From: Amoebidium appalachense
Taxonomy: Eukaryota > Ichthyosporea
DNA: 64,000 nt
Assembly (NCBI GenBank): GCA_963693365.1
Contig: CAVNZM010000012.1
Span: 8,866,001 to 8,930,000, forward strand
Direction of reading: 5' to 3'
The notes beneath the pieces were generated by a model that did no database searches, had not been told where the DNA came from, and saw nothing but the letters and a program-made list of their open reading frames with translations. Shown here piece after piece: positions 50,442-63,056 of the stretch (its first letter is position 1; each line of letters starts with the position of its first letter). A program made the position numbers and the translations under genes.

Positions 50442-50497
<56 letters not shown>

Positions 50498-50936
50498 CTA
50501 ATCAATCGGGCGGTCGTGCACAACATGGCCACTCGCACAACCACACACCGTGAGTACAATACTATACATAGCCCCAGTTTTACTAGAAGCCGGTTTTCAC
50601 TTCTTATCCTACACAGCCGTCCGTGGGTGGGTACCGACCTCACAAGACCAGCTCACCTTCTCCCCCCCCCCCCCCCCCTCCCCTCCCTTCTCCCCCCCAT
50701 CCCTCCCACCTCCCCCCCAACACGTTTATGGGCACACTTTTCGTAACCAGTAGGAGATACTGTTTGTAGGCCGTGCCCTATGTTGTGTTTCGTTTACCTG
50801 GTAACGACTGTTGATGAGTCTTTATCCCCTTCCTCTCCCCCACACCTCCCGGAGTAGGTAAACAAAAACACTATGCTCGAACAACATATGACAACCGGAT
50901 TACAATCTTTTGTTTTACAATAATATACACACACAT

Positions 50937-50945
50937 ATATATATA

Positions 50946-51015
<70 letters not shown>

Positions 51016-51053
51016 TCTTTTTTTTTTTTCTTTTTCTTTTTTCTTTTTTTTTT
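50937..51053. repeat. (TA)n array followed by T-rich tract
   Basis: About 38 TA units, then T/C-rich sequence to 51054. Confidence 0.95.
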
Positions 51054-51354
51054 TGGTTACCTTCTTCAGCTGTCTATTAGTAAAACAAATACATTCTCAA
51101 ATCTTCCTCCAATCATCACACATGCACATTGCTTACATATTCACATTTTCTGGTATCAAAGTCATGCCATATGGGCTGGCTGATATCTGGCCAATCAAAC
51201 AGCAACAATGGGCACAATGGGGCGTTTTCAAAGTTGCCGGGTGGTCTGAGGCAATATTTTGAGGCCCACGTCTGCTGGGGTCAGGAAGAGCTGAAGTGAT
51301 GGTGATTGGTCAGAGATCACGTGCATCATACGCCCAGCGGCACTCTTTTAGCGG

Positions 51355-51433
51355 TATGTCCAGTAGTTCAGGTTTGGGAACGGCTTCTTACTTATGCGAA
51401 AGTGTTGTGCGATTTAGGCAAACAATATTGGGA
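51355..51433 (+). other. Possible isolated exon
   Basis: Open stretch PVVQVWERLLTYAKVLCDLG then KQYWE after a possible acceptor (CACTCTTTTAG or AGTAGTTCAG). Composition looks coding but neither neighbouring exons nor a domain could be fixed. Confidence 0.25.
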
Positions 51434-52791
51434 GGGGGGGGCATTGGCGGGCATGGGTGGGGGATTGGGAAAAAGGAAGGGCAGAATCAGAGTTAGAGGG
51501 AGGCATACGGGGAGACAGGAAGTGATGCGGTGCAGTGGCGAAGAAAGGCAAGTCAGTCGTGTGCGTGTGTGGGCAGACCCCAGGGTATTAGGGAACGAGC
51601 GGGTTGGACTCCCCAGTGTACAAGGGGAATGGGGAAAAAGAGGTGGAGAGAGGGTTGAAACGATTGAACGGTGGGTGAGTCACCTCGGAGATGAAGGTGT
51701 ATCTATCGGCTATTCTGCATCACTCACACCCACAGGCACACTGTGACACACAATCACATGCACACGCACGTGTGCCTGCACGTGAACCTGCAGTGCCTCG
51801 TTGTGCTTCAACATTCCAAATAAGGCAACCTTCTCCCTCTCCCCCATGCTCGACCCCAGACCTGCCAGAAAAATTCATGCACTGCAGCAGCTATAAACCC
51901 CCCCACCAGTGTGTTAACGACACTCTTTCTTTGCTCAAGAAGCATCCACCCAAACCTGCATTTGACGGCTACCACATGCACCCAAAATTAAGCAGCCAGC
52001 CGGAAACACACCGTACCTGCATATATCCCCCCCTCCCCCCCCCCCCTCCCCTTCCAGCGCCCCCTCCCCCCTCTTTTTCTCCCCGTTCGTCATTTTCTTC
52101 CCCAGTTATCCATCATCTTCACCACGATCTCGTGGTCCATAACTGCTTCCCCCCCCCCCCCCCCCCCCCCCCCCAAAAAAAAATTTTTTTTTTTAAAAAA
52201 AACAAAAAAAAAAACACCACCAATCACCCCGACCTGCCTTGCTTCCCATTCTCCCCAAACATCTGCAACCTGCTCCCACCTGACATATTCCCATCCCGGC
52301 CTTTCCCTTCTTCCATATCTTTTTCCACCATCCCATCCCCCCCCCCCCCCCCCCCCCCCAATCCATCCCAATTTCGCCCCTCCCGCCTCCCCCCCCTTCC
52401 CCCCTCCCCCCCCCTCCTCTCCCCTCCCCCCTTCCCCTTCCCCGCAAAACACATAATACCTTCAGATACACAGGCACGCCAACACATAATCACAGACGCC
52501 CCCTCCACACGCATGTCCACAAAGGCTTCCCGCATGGCATTCCCGGTCTCTCTTACTTATTCCCTTAACTCCCCCTAGTGCAGTCCAGAGTGTACGTAAA
52601 CGTAAATTCCATTTACGTAACCAAAATCAGCAATACGTCTATCCACCATCAGTTCCAAATAACAAGGCTTCAAGAAAGACCCACATATTAGCAGGCACCA
52701 GAAGAGCTAAAATCAACCCCCCCCCCTCCCCTCCTCCCCCCCCCCCCTCCCCACCTCCAACCCCCCCCCCAGTCACGTGACCCTTAGCCAA

Positions 52792-52963
52792 TCATCTACC
52801 CTGGGCCCTGCCGTCCAACCCGCCCTCCCTCAACCTCAGGGTCTCTCTCACACCCAATAGCTGTGCACGAAGTCGCTCCTCCGCAATCTCCCCGCCCAAT
52901 CGTTTGAGCAGCACCTGAATGCATGCAGATAGTGAGGTATGGTTTGGTGGTGGGTGGGCGGGT

Positions 52964-53003
<40 letters not shown>

Positions 53004-53968
53004 GGGGTGTGTGTGTATGGGGGGAGGGGGGGGGGGGGGAGCCAAAGGGGCGATTCCTTAGAAAAATGGCACGTGTAGTGAGAATGCATAGTTACCATAC
53101 GTAGTGTGTGTTTCACGTTTTTTTTTCCGGGGAAGGGGGATAGGAGGGGGGGGGGGGGGGGGGGGGGGGGGGAATGTGTGCATGTGCGCCGCACGAAACA
53201 TTGCCGGGAGCTTTTCTTCAAAAAGAGGATTGATAATTTACTGTGTGAGCAATACCACCGAATAAAAAACACTTAGCCGTCAAGGGTACAAGCACATGAC
53301 ATTTGTGTGGGAGAGGCTGGGGGAGGAGATACATGGTGTATGTGTGTGGGGGGGGGGGGGAGGGGGGGAGGAGGGGGTGGTGTTGGGGGTTGGAGAGGGG
53401 GGACTGGGTGAGAGGAGAAAAGGTGCCAGGGGAGATGATAGATGGGGAAGAGTAAAGGATGGAAAGGTGATGGTTGGGTGAGAGAGTGTGTGTGTGGTGG
53501 TGGTGGTGTGTGTGGGGGGGGGGGGGGGGGGGGAGGGGAGGATTCAACCTCATTTTCTGACTTCTGTGCCTGCAGGCGAGATATGAGGGGTGGTGTGCTG
53601 TTGGATGTTCTCCGAGAGAACGGCCTGTGATTGGGTCAAAGTCACGTGAGTAGGCTGCAATCGATGGGTGTACAGGTGAAATGTGAGAAAGGTGGAGATA
53701 TAGGGACCGTTTAGATAGGGTTTCTTTGGGAATTCCGGACCGGGTCAGACCAGAAAAAGATTTAGGCTTTGTTATTGGCGAGATGGGCATCGGACAGCAA
53801 TTTGGCCTGACCCGAAAAAGCCTGTAAACCAGCCTTAAGTGACCTCCTTTAACATAAGTTGTTTCTCCAAGGTTGCCTATCTTCCACTCTCCCCTTCTCT
53901 CCCCTCCCCACTCCTCCCCCTTTCCCTACCACCAGGAACACAAAGTGCGGTGCGCCCGCGCACACGCA

Positions 53969-54044
<76 letters not shown>

Positions 54045-54193
54045 ACACATCACACGTAGACGCACACGCGCACACACAGACAACCTGTGTCTGTGGGTCC
54101 TTGCCTGCTATGGCTCTAACCTCCACCTCGTGATTCAATAGCCCTCGTGCCTTGTCAAAGTCCTGCTCTGTGGGTGTGGAAGGGAGGGGGGAT

Positions 54194-54226
<33 letters not shown>

Positions 54227-54529
54227 GGGGGGGGGGAGGGCATGTTCAATTTCACAAAAATACTAAAGAAAGGCGAGTGGGGAAAGTAGTTGCCAGAACC
54301 GTGTTGCAGGGTGATAAACAAGATTGGAAAGAAAGTAGGGAAGGGAAAGTATCAGTTTCAGGTTTTCAAAACAGTGCAGTCTGGGGGGATGGAAAGTGCG
54401 GAAGAAGGGAGGGGGGGGGGGGGGGTTGTAGATTAATACACTTCAAGGGATTTAATGTTCTGGGGGAGGTGCCCGGGAAACAGGTTCAGAGAGAGCGTCA
54501 GCAAATCGATATGCAGGCAGACACAACCG

Positions 54530-54570
<41 letters not shown>

Positions 54571-54888
54571 ATGTGTACCATTTTCTTGTTCGGAAAGAAC
54601 GGCAGTCTTGACCACCTAATTGAACGTCACTAGGAACACCTCAAGATCAAAACGGGGGGGGGGGGGGGGGGGGGGAAGGGGGAGAGAAAATGGTCCCGGG
54701 GGGGGAGGGGAAGGGGGGGGGGGGGGGGGGGGGACGGTTAGGCGGCATCATGTAAGCAAGTGTAGGGGAACTTGTTTCAGATAGTTCCTTTGGTGCAAAG
54801 AAAGGGGATACGAAGGAGGCACTTGGATAGCAGCGCAAAGCGGTGTGTGGATGGGTGGGTGATGAAGGCTTGCCGATAAGGGTGCACA

Positions 54889-54924
<36 letters not shown>

Positions 54925-55133
54925 GGGGGAGGGGGAGGACGGGGGGGCAAACTGCATTTAATTTGGGCAGTCACGCATGGGAGCCCCAATAAGTTAAAAT
55001 CAACAGAGAAGAGCGGAGAAAAAGGAGATGGAAACGCAGCCCGGGTGGGTGGGTGGGTTTGGCTGGTGGGTGGATGTGTGGGAGGGGGGGAGGGAGGGAA
55101 GGGGGGAGTGGAGAGGGTATAATGCAGGGGCAG

Positions 55134-55173
<40 letters not shown>

Positions 55174-55319
55174 CTTGGTACCTGAGAGACAGCCTGGATG
55201 ATGCGTGAGTGTGCATGGGAGCAGACATCCCCCGGGGCATCATCAGTAGTATTGACCACCTGAAGGGTGTCTTGGATCCAACAAAATAACGTGATAAATA
55301 GCTCAAGCTCTACATTGTC
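52792..55319 (-). CDS. Multi-exon gene of unknown function, 3' part
   Basis: Five exons on the minus strand join with consistent phases: 55319-55182, 54615-54579, 54167-54085, 53569-53549 (21 nt) and 52914-52792 (TGA). Together they give 133 codons plus stop. Text includes DNVELELFITLFCWIQDTLQ, VVKTAVLSEQENEQDFDKAR, GLLNHEVEVRAIAGKDPQTQ and VLLKRLGGEIAEERLRAQLL. The last two-thirds is charged and heptad-like, so a coiled coil is likely. Every boundary has an AG acceptor and GT donor. I recognise no family. Candidate 5' exons with ordinary protein text lie at 55790-56000 (VNVQVMDSETGVVTTHRGES), 56883-56854 and 57208-57172. Introns contain poly-C on the sense strand. Confidence 0.55.
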
Positions 55320-55550
55320 CTGGGGGGGGTCCGATGTAAAATTTGGATGGGGATGATAGGGTACAGGGTGAGAGGAGGGGATAAGGGTGCATGGAGGTGG
55401 GGAGGGAAGGGGAAGGGGAAGGGTGAAGTGAAGTGAAAGGCAGAGGAATGCATGTGAGAGTGACCGTGAGGGGGTGAGGAAAAGGGTTGGAATTTGGGGG
55501 TAAAAGGTGACGTTGGGGTTTGAAAGGTTCCTTTTTTTTCTTTTTTTTGG

Positions 55551-55580
<30 letters not shown>
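52947..55580. repeat. Poly-G runs in introns of the unknown gene and a (CA)n array
   Basis: G runs at 52970-53002, 53143-53171, 53349-53362, 53514-53533, 54197-54225, 54533-54567, 54654-54675, 54716-54733, 54892-54923, 55138-55173 and 55554-55580. A (CA)n array lies at 53971-54042. On the gene's sense strand the G runs are C-tracts. Confidence 0.85.
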
Positions 55581-55584
<4 letters not shown>

Positions 55585-55789
55585 GGGCGGGTGGGCTGGG
55601 ATAAGGGAGTTGGAGTAAAGGGAGGCCGCACGAATTGTGCAACGGCAATCACTACGTAAAGTTAGGTGAGTGGGCGAGGCAAATGAGAGGGAGGGGGCAG
55701 GGGGGATGGGGGGGGGGGGGGGAGTAGGGGTGGTCGTGGGGTGGGAGCAGGGGGGGGGGAAGGGGGGGGGGGAGGATCTGTTGCAACCG

Positions 55790-56000
55790 TTCTCTGTCTC
55801 TCAGCAGGACAGCATTTTCCGGGTCAACATTTACGAAGTCACAGACCCCCCCACCCAGCACCGTGCAGGGGGGGTCCAACACTATGCTGCTCTCCCCACG
55901 GTGGGTCGTCACCACTCCCGTCTCGCTGTCCATAACCTGGACATTAACAAGCCCCGTAAATGACACGTTGAAAACACTAAAAAACAACACTTCTTTCCAT
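55790..56000 (-). other. Probable upstream exon of the same gene
   Basis: After TTTTTTAG the minus strand reads VFNVSFTGLVNVQVMDSETG, then VVTTHRGESSIVLDPPCTVL and FVNVDPENAVLLRDRERLQQ. The 3' boundary is unresolved: the only GT donor (GAACG then GTTGCA) gives the wrong phase for the next exon, while the in-phase end (CAACAG) is followed by AT. Confidence 0.45.
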
Positions 56001-57464
56001 ATCAGAGAATGTTATTTAAATTTAACAGATGGCCTCCAGTATTCCAAAACGTAACCACCTCACACCCCCGTTTCCCTCGCCGCCATTCACCATGCATCAG
56101 CATTCAGCCTCTTACTGGCACGAATTAAGCACCGTTGCCCCCATCCCCTCCCCTACCCCCATGCACACCTTTCTTCTCAGTTGTCGGGGGTTGATATCCG
56201 GTGGCTCCGTATACCCATCGAGCCACTCTCCCACACCACAAACCCACCCTTTTCCTGGGATGCAGCTACATGTAGTGCAATGGCTTTGCCTTAACACCAG
56301 CGCTTTCCCGGCATGGAAAGTCATACACCTTAACATAATGGTAACCGTACTGTTTTTGCTTGAACACTGGTGCACTCCCATACATGCGCACCTTAACATA
56401 GCAATTCTTCAACACCACCGCATTCCTATAGAGGCAAGTAACTGTTACACATCTTAGCATAAAGGTGTGCTTTAACACCAACTTATTATACCATATATGG
56501 CAATTCGCGCACCTTAACATACTAGTTCTGCTTTAACCGCAGTGCGCTCTTGATCGGTCCCACCTCACCGTTCGGTTTGGGAAAGTACAGGCAGGGACCC
56601 ACCACGTTGGATTGGTTGCCTAAATGGGCATTATGATATTGAGCCAATCAGATCACCGAGTTGTGCAAACGAGCCACTCATGATTGATAATGTAAGTTTG
56701 TCCCCGTGTCACGGTGCACGTGTGTGCATGTGTGTGTGTGTGGTGTGTGTGTTTGAATGATGGGAGGTATATGTTCCCCCGGGGGGGGGGGGGGGGGGGG
56801 GGGGATTGAGGGAGCGGGGATGAGAGAGGGTTGGGTAGGGGCACAACTAACACCTGTGAGCCTTTCCTTGATTGCAGCATACTCTGTGGGTTTAAGCATG
56901 AGTGCATCATGACCCCCACTGCAATCTGATTGGCTGAGAGCACATTACTCACAGGTCTGGGGAAATGTTCATATGCCCCTGTGGTTCAGTTCTGAATGCG
57001 TACATACTGTGTGGATGATACCTGCCCAATCATTGATGGGCGTTAGTTTATGGGTGAAATGCGAAAGGAGGGTAGACTGGTTTTACCGAAACTAAAAAAC
57101 GACATACTACTATAGGGGCCCAACGTGTGATTTCATCAAGAAGCCTTTGGGAAAGGTATGTGATAGTTCACCGGTGGTGTTTTGGGCAGTGTTTCAACGG
57201 CAGCGGTGCTGTGGAGACAGTGATGTGTTGTTGGCACAGTGCAAAGGTCGTATATGTGCATGCGCGTGCCTCCAAAGCACACGGGCAAACATACACACAC
57301 GCGCGCACACTTGAATGCACAAACGAATGCCAATAAATCAGATTTCCCGTGCATGCACACACCACACACCCACATCCAAACCAACACCCACCCACCCACA
57401 CCGCCCACAGCCCACACCCACACCCACACCCACACATACCCCTCCCCCCCCCTCTCCTCCCCCA

Positions 57465-57547
<83 letters not shown>
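57465..57547 (+). repeat. (CA)n array
   Basis: About 40 CA units, then CACG/GTGC-rich sequence to 57605. A second CA array is at 57780-57880. Confidence 0.95.
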
Positions 57548-57551
<4 letters not shown>

Positions 57552-57843
57552 GCACACGTGTGCGTGCGTGTGTGTGCATGTGTGCGTGCGTGTGCGTGTG
57601 TGTCGACAACAGATGGGTAAACATGTGGGAATAAAGCGCCTCGCAACTCTAAGAAGAAGAGGGATTATTCTGGTTCGGCAACTTGGCTGTCATGTTTTCT
57701 CCACATTTTGCACCATTCGAAGCAGATGGTGTGCTCCTCTCCACGTGCATTCGTACACTTGTGCACACTTACACGCACACACGAACACACGCACACACGC
57801 ACACACGCACACACACACACACTCACCCACACACTCACCCACA

Positions 57844-57880
<37 letters not shown>

Positions 57881-58139
57881 TGACACAAACACACACTGTG
57901 ACACAAACGTTATCACACACATGTGCATACAAAAATCTTTTAGACTCAAAGTCACACTCAATTATTCACAGACAAATAGTGACACAAACAGCGAGACACG
58001 CACGTACGCACACCCGAGGGGGCACGCAACACACACACGCACGCACAAGCACGAACGCACACAACACAAATTTATACAAAACATGAACACACCGTGTCAC
58101 ACAAGTACACACACAACCGCGCATAGATAACAGAAGAGG

Positions 58140-58780
58140 AAAAAAAGGTGTGGAATCAAGAAGGGAGAAGGGGGGGAACGGGGAGGACGACGGAGCAGCC
58201 TTCCAAGACCTGCCTTAAACCAGACCATGCCAGGGACACACGTAAACGGTACTGTTCAAAATGCGCTGGAGATTGAACTTTCGGAAATGTAGTTGGACTC
58301 TAAAACTTTAATCAAGACGGGTTCACATTAATTAATAAGTTATTTAAACATTATATAACCTTAATGCTAAACAGTATGTAACCGTGCATGATTACATCAA
58401 GTCATTCTATAGATACAAAACCTTGGATAACGGTGCATATTAATTACATTACTGATGAACTTTACACTCTCAGAGCCAAATCATGCAACTCGGCTTAGTC
58501 AAACACAACAGCATAGCAACAAAATTTTCGAGTGTGAACGAAGCAGTTGCTGGGCCAGATGCTGCTCATAAATAGGATAGCACATATCATTAATATTCAT
58601 GGCATTTAAACTTTCAGTTCAAATAATACCGTCACGTTAACAATCGGTACAAACCATAAAGTAAACTCAAACAGGTGACAAAATGGGAATTCGACGATAC
58701 ATGTACACCGGTCACTTTGAGCTAACCCGCTGTTCTTTGCCGACAAACCCTACAAATGGAGGGTCGAGCCAAGGCGAGAG
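58140..58780. other. Unique AT-rich sequence downstream of the EGF-repeat gene
   Basis: Presumed 3' UTR and spacer of the minus-strand EGF gene. ATTAAA on the minus strand (58306-58311) is the best poly(A) candidate. No gene seen. Confidence 0.4.
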
Positions 58781-58781
58781 C

Positions 58782-61175
58782 CTAGATTTTGCCGACCACA
58801 AAGGGAATGTAGTAAGCCCATCTGGAGGTGCCGCTGAACTTGTTTGCTGCCGCACACGTTGCCTGGGTGGTGGAACCAGCCATGGGCACACACTGGCCAC
58901 AGCCAAAGGTCGTCTCCCCACTAGCGGCATACACATAGTGCACCACCACAACAAGGGGCTGGCCGGACGGGCACTTGAGCCCCTTGACGGACAGGTTCGT
59001 GTAGCTGTCGACGAGGGTGGAGGCCGGGAGGGAGTGTTGGGCCCCCACACAGGTCAGGCCGTTGCACTTGCTGAACTGGCCGGGGATGGGGGTGTTGTCC
59101 TTGGAGGGAATCCCGGCCTTGGTGCATGCAATGGCCACGTGTGACTCCTTGATTGCAAGACCGCTGGCACGGGTGTCAATGGTGATGTTAAGTTTGGGGT
59201 CGCTGGTGCTGTACGGCGAGTCGGAGACCGTCACCACGCCACCGCGGTTGTATTGGCCAAACAGCGAGCAGAAGTCAGAGGCCTTGCACTTGTCGTCAAA
59301 GCGGCCGGCACCAATAAACCCTGAGTTGCAGCTGCACGTGTAGCTGCCGTCGTTGTTGTTGCAGTTGCCCTGACCGCCATAGCAGGCGTTGATGGTTGTA
59401 ACCGACGACAGGCACTCGTTAATGTCTGTGCACACGGCACTCTTGGTGCCCTGTCCTGTCCACCCAGCGTTGCACGGGCACGTGAAGCTGCCCTCGTTGT
59501 TCAGACACGTGGCATGTGTGGTTTCGCACGTGTTGTTTTCGGGTTTTGCACACTCGTCGATATCCACACAAACGTGGGTTTTGGTGCCCTCACCCATCCA
59601 CCCGGCGTTGCACGGGCACGTGAAGCTGCCCTCGTTGTTGAGACACGTGGCATGTGAGGTTTCGCACGTGTTGTTCTCGGGTTTTGCACACTCGTCGATA
59701 TCCACACAAACGTGGGTTTTGGTGCCCTCGCCCATCCACCCGGCGTTGCACGGGCACGTGAAGCTGCCCTCGTTGTTGAGACACGTGGCATGTGTGGTTT
59801 CGCACGTGTTGTTCTCGGGTTTTGCACACTCGTCGATATCCACACAAACGTGGGTTTTGGTGCCCTCGCCCATCCACCCGGCGTTGCACGGGCACGTGAA
59901 GCTGCCATCGTTGTTGAGACACGTGGCATGTGTGGTTTCGCACGTGTTGTTCTCGGGTTTTGCACACTCGTCGATATCCACACAAACGTGGGTTTTGGTG
60001 CCCTCCCCCATCCACCCGGCGTTGCACGGGCACGTGAAGCTGCCCTCGTTGTTGAGACACGTGGCGTGTGTGGTCTCACAATCGTTGAGGTCTGCATCGT
60101 CGCACTCGTTGATGTCCACACACTCGGTGCCGAGGTCATTGGGCTGGTAGCCTGTGTTGCAGGGAATGCATTCGCTGCTGCCGGCAGTGTTCTTGCACAG
60201 GTGTGTGTCAAGGTCGCAGCCAGACGTGTGCTCGGCACATTCGTCAATGTCCACACACTGGCTCCCGTCCGCATTGGGCCGGTAGCCGCTACCACAGGGG
60301 ACACATTGACTGCTGCCAATGGTGTTCTTGCACAGACTTGTCTCGAGGTCGCAGCCAGACGTGCCCTCCTCACACTCGTTGATGTCCTCGCACGTGGTCA
60401 GTGCAATGCCGCCTGCCCATTGGTACCCGCTGTTGCACGTGCATTCATCGGCCACACAGCGCATATTCAAGCCAGTGCAAGTGTCGCTGCACGGGACGTC
60501 CATGATGGTGGGGTTAGACGTACCGCTTGTGCTAGGCGTAGAGGTAGAGGTGGACGTTGTGGAGGGATCCGGTGTGGGGGCGTTTTCAATGCACCAAGCA
60601 GGCCACTTGCCGATCAAAGTAGCATCAGTGCCCGTCTTTGTGCATCCGCAAACCCACCCAATACTTGACTGTGTCCACCCAGTGCAACCCCAACCGGTCT
60701 CCGTTCCGCGGCCGCCGTTGGCGTAGAGCACATCCACGACATTTGCATGGGCGTAAATTGTAAACTTGTCGTTTGCGCCTGTGCAGCCAGCCAGGGTGTT
60801 TCCGGTGCCGCTGAGAGGGAACATGTACGTGTAGATGGTAGTGCCGCTTGCATGGCTGGCTTGGGCGCCCGCCGTTTTGTACGAGCCATCAGTGGCATAA
60901 TTCTTGAATGAACCCGGAGCAGTAATGGTCATTAGACTCTTGTCGCATCCGACGCCAATATGTGACACAGTGAAGGAAGTGCCGAGCATTGTGATTTTGA
61001 AGGTCACGGACACGCTGGCAGCCGTCACGGCCACGTCGATGGTGCCGACCTTGTTGTGTTGGCCCGCGACAAAGTCATAGCTGGTCGAGCCTAGCATGGC
61101 CCGGCGGGTGATTGAGAGAGCGTTTGCAGCGCCTGAAAGGTAAAGCGCTGCAATCAATGCTTTGATTCTACTCAT
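58782..61175 (-). CDS. Secreted calcium-binding-EGF repeat protein
   Basis: An uninterrupted 797-residue reading frame, apparently intronless. The ATG at 61175-61173 was chosen because MSRIKALIAALYLSGAANA is a good signal peptide; the frame extends upstream only from non-ATG codons. After a domain of about 175 residues and a Ser/Thr-rich linker (about 195-220) come one EGF-like module and eight calcium-binding EGF modules with D-I-(N/D)-E-C starts. The repeats CLNNEGSFTC fit the Asp/Asn beta-hydroxylation signature, and PENNTC gives an N-glycosylation site. The C-terminal domain (about 640-797) resembles the N-terminal one: both have a GQ-N start, a CxK near the middle, an ETxxG turn and a final aromatic strand. 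No transmembrane segment or anchor is seen, so it is probably an extracellular matrix, wall or adhesion protein. Confidence 0.85.
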   Translation of the reverse strand: MSRIKALIAALYLSGAANALSITRRAMLGSTSYDFVAGQHNKVGTIDVAVTAASVSVTFKITMLGTSFTVSHIGVGCDKSLMTITAPGSFKNYATDGSYKTAGAQASHASGTTIYTYMFPLSGTGNTLAGCTGANDKFTIYAHANVVDVLYANGGRGTETGWGCTGWTQSSIGWVCGCTKTGTDATLIGKWPAWCIENAPTPDPSTTSTSTSTPSTSGTSNPTIMDVPCSDTCTGLNMRCVADECTCNSGYQWAGGIALTTCEDINECEEGTSGCDLETSLCKNTIGSSQCVPCGSGYRPNADGSQCVDIDECAEHTSGCDLDTHLCKNTAGSSECIPCNTGYQPNDLGTECVDINECDDADLNDCETTHATCLNNEGSFTCPCNAGWMGEGTKTHVCVDIDECAKPENNTCETTHATCLNNDGSFTCPCNAGWMGEGTKTHVCVDIDECAKPENNTCETTHATCLNNEGSFTCPCNAGWMGEGTKTHVCVDIDECAKPENNTCETSHATCLNNEGSFTCPCNAGWMGEGTKTHVCVDIDECAKPENNTCETTHATCLNNEGSFTCPCNAGWTGQGTKSAVCTDINECLSSVTTINACYGGQGNCNNNDGSYTCSCNSGFIGAGRFDDKCKASDFCSLFGQYNRGGVVTVSDSPYSTSDPKLNITIDTRASGLAIKESHVAIACTKAGIPSKDNTPIPGQFSKCNGLTCVGAQHSLPASTLVDSYTNLSVKGLKCPSGQPLVVVVHYVYAASGETTFGCGQCVPMAGSTTQATCAAANKFSGTSRWAYYIPFVVGKI
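59430..60105 (-). repeat. 138-bp tandem repeat within the EGF gene
   Basis: CACTCGTCGATATCCAC recurs at 59551, 59689, 59827 and 59965, exactly 138 bp (46 codons, one EGF module) apart, with only a few substitutions per unit. The flanking EGF modules are much more diverged. Confidence 0.95.
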
Positions 61176-61264
61176 GTTGCTATTGCTGTGTAGAAGTCTC
61201 TTCACACCCTTGTACGTATACTATCAGTCCTGCGCACTGCCCATCTGCAAGGTTTGTAGGATGC

Positions 61265-61272
61265 TTTATATA
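61265..61272 (-). promoter_or_regulatory. TATA box of the EGF-repeat gene
   Basis: TATATAAA on the minus strand, 90 bp before the ATG. ATTGG boxes on the same strand lie 20-60 bp further upstream (plus-strand CCAAT at about 61293 and 61323). Confidence 0.65.
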
Positions 61273-61479
61273 CTGCCGACATCACAACAAACAACCAATA
61301 GGCGCGCAATTGATACAATGAACCAATCAACGGCTTTGTGGCTTCTGGAAGAGATAAATCACCCTAAACTGCCCGACACCACACTTGCGCGCGCTGGCAG
61401 GCTGCACTCAGGTGCTGTAGACAACAGGGACCGTCAAATTGCAAATGGAACGGAAATATCCATGTAGACTATCCTTCTC

Positions 61480-62582
61480 TGTATTGCTCCTGTTCCTGTA
61501 GGTTCATTTTGCTCTATTTTCATATTTGTTGTAGCTTGCAGTTGAGTTCAAAAACTGTCGCAATTCACGCGCTAGCATATATGATAGATAGCCTCTACAA
61601 AAAAAAAATAAAAAAAATCTTGTGCCTGCCCGGCAGATCTAATCTTGCTGATAAGCATCCAATCTGTTATGTGGCCTTCTCCTTTTGAAAGTAGAATAAT
61701 CGCCTACTCTTGACTCCCAGTCTTGAGGAGTAATATGAGCTACATATGGACCCACAAAAAATATAGGAACAAACTCTTTTTTAGCTTTCTTTATTTGGTC
61801 CGCGGATGGTCAGCTTCGAGAAAATTAGAAAGCATAATTCGGAACTTGGAATCGAAGTCAAGATGCTGGGGGGGGTTTATACACTTTTAAAAACTTGTAT
61901 TGCTGCGGACATCGTCGACGATCAGGGGGTTTACACACTTTTTATTGCGTGGACACTGGCGGAGCCCCAGCCACATTCGGCCTCACTTGATGGCCGGGCA
62001 CGGCCCACTGCGTTTTCCAGCACAGCCAATCAAATGCAGCTAGTGACTTATGTACACTGTATGCTCTTTCAAACGATTGGCTATTTGATATCATGATTGC
62101 ACAGATCTATCTATCGGGTACCCCGGGCTAAAAACTTTGTGTCTTGCATGAGACCACGTTACCACGCGGGCGACCATCATATGCATATCATAAACTCCAT
62201 CATATATACGTACGTTTTACGAGAGGGAGCCCTACGTATTGTGATATTCGTAATTTCCAGTTGTTGAATATTGTGAACATAGGTAATTTGGTGTCTTTAA
62301 AATATATATAAACTTTGAGGCAGTTGTAATGGCCTATATTTTCGTTGAGGAAACTTGCACGATATGATACGCATGCTGTGTCACAGCACGCGCGCTGTTG
62401 TGCCAGGCACATGTCCAAGCTCCAATCATGGCAAGGCTATGTTAAAAATGATTTTCCTATATGTACACAACACCATAATAATATTCAGATATAGGCTCGA
62501 CCTTTAATTATCTCATTAATAGCTAACTTGTATGCTATGATTGATAAGTCGACCATGAGCCACTTTAGTGGCACACATGCAC

Positions 62583-62590
<8 letters not shown>
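61480..62590. other. Intergenic region without a supported gene
   Basis: Unique sequence containing CCAATCAAA (62026) and ATTGGCTAT (62075) motifs and two similar GGGGGTTTAYACACTTTT pieces (61868, 61925). A 96-codon open frame at 61806-62096 has no domain and is not called. Confidence 0.45.

Positions 62591-63056
<466 letters not shown>

Noticed and set aside
51691-52578. 295-codon plus-strand open frame
   Set aside because: More than half is poly-Pro/poly-Lys from C and A runs; only 51850-52015 has ordinary composition and no boundaries could be fixed.
59389-60668. Plus-strand open frames of 253 and 318 codons opposite the EGF gene
   Set aside because: Antisense shadows caused by the 138-bp periodicity (a multiple of three) of the real minus-strand gene.
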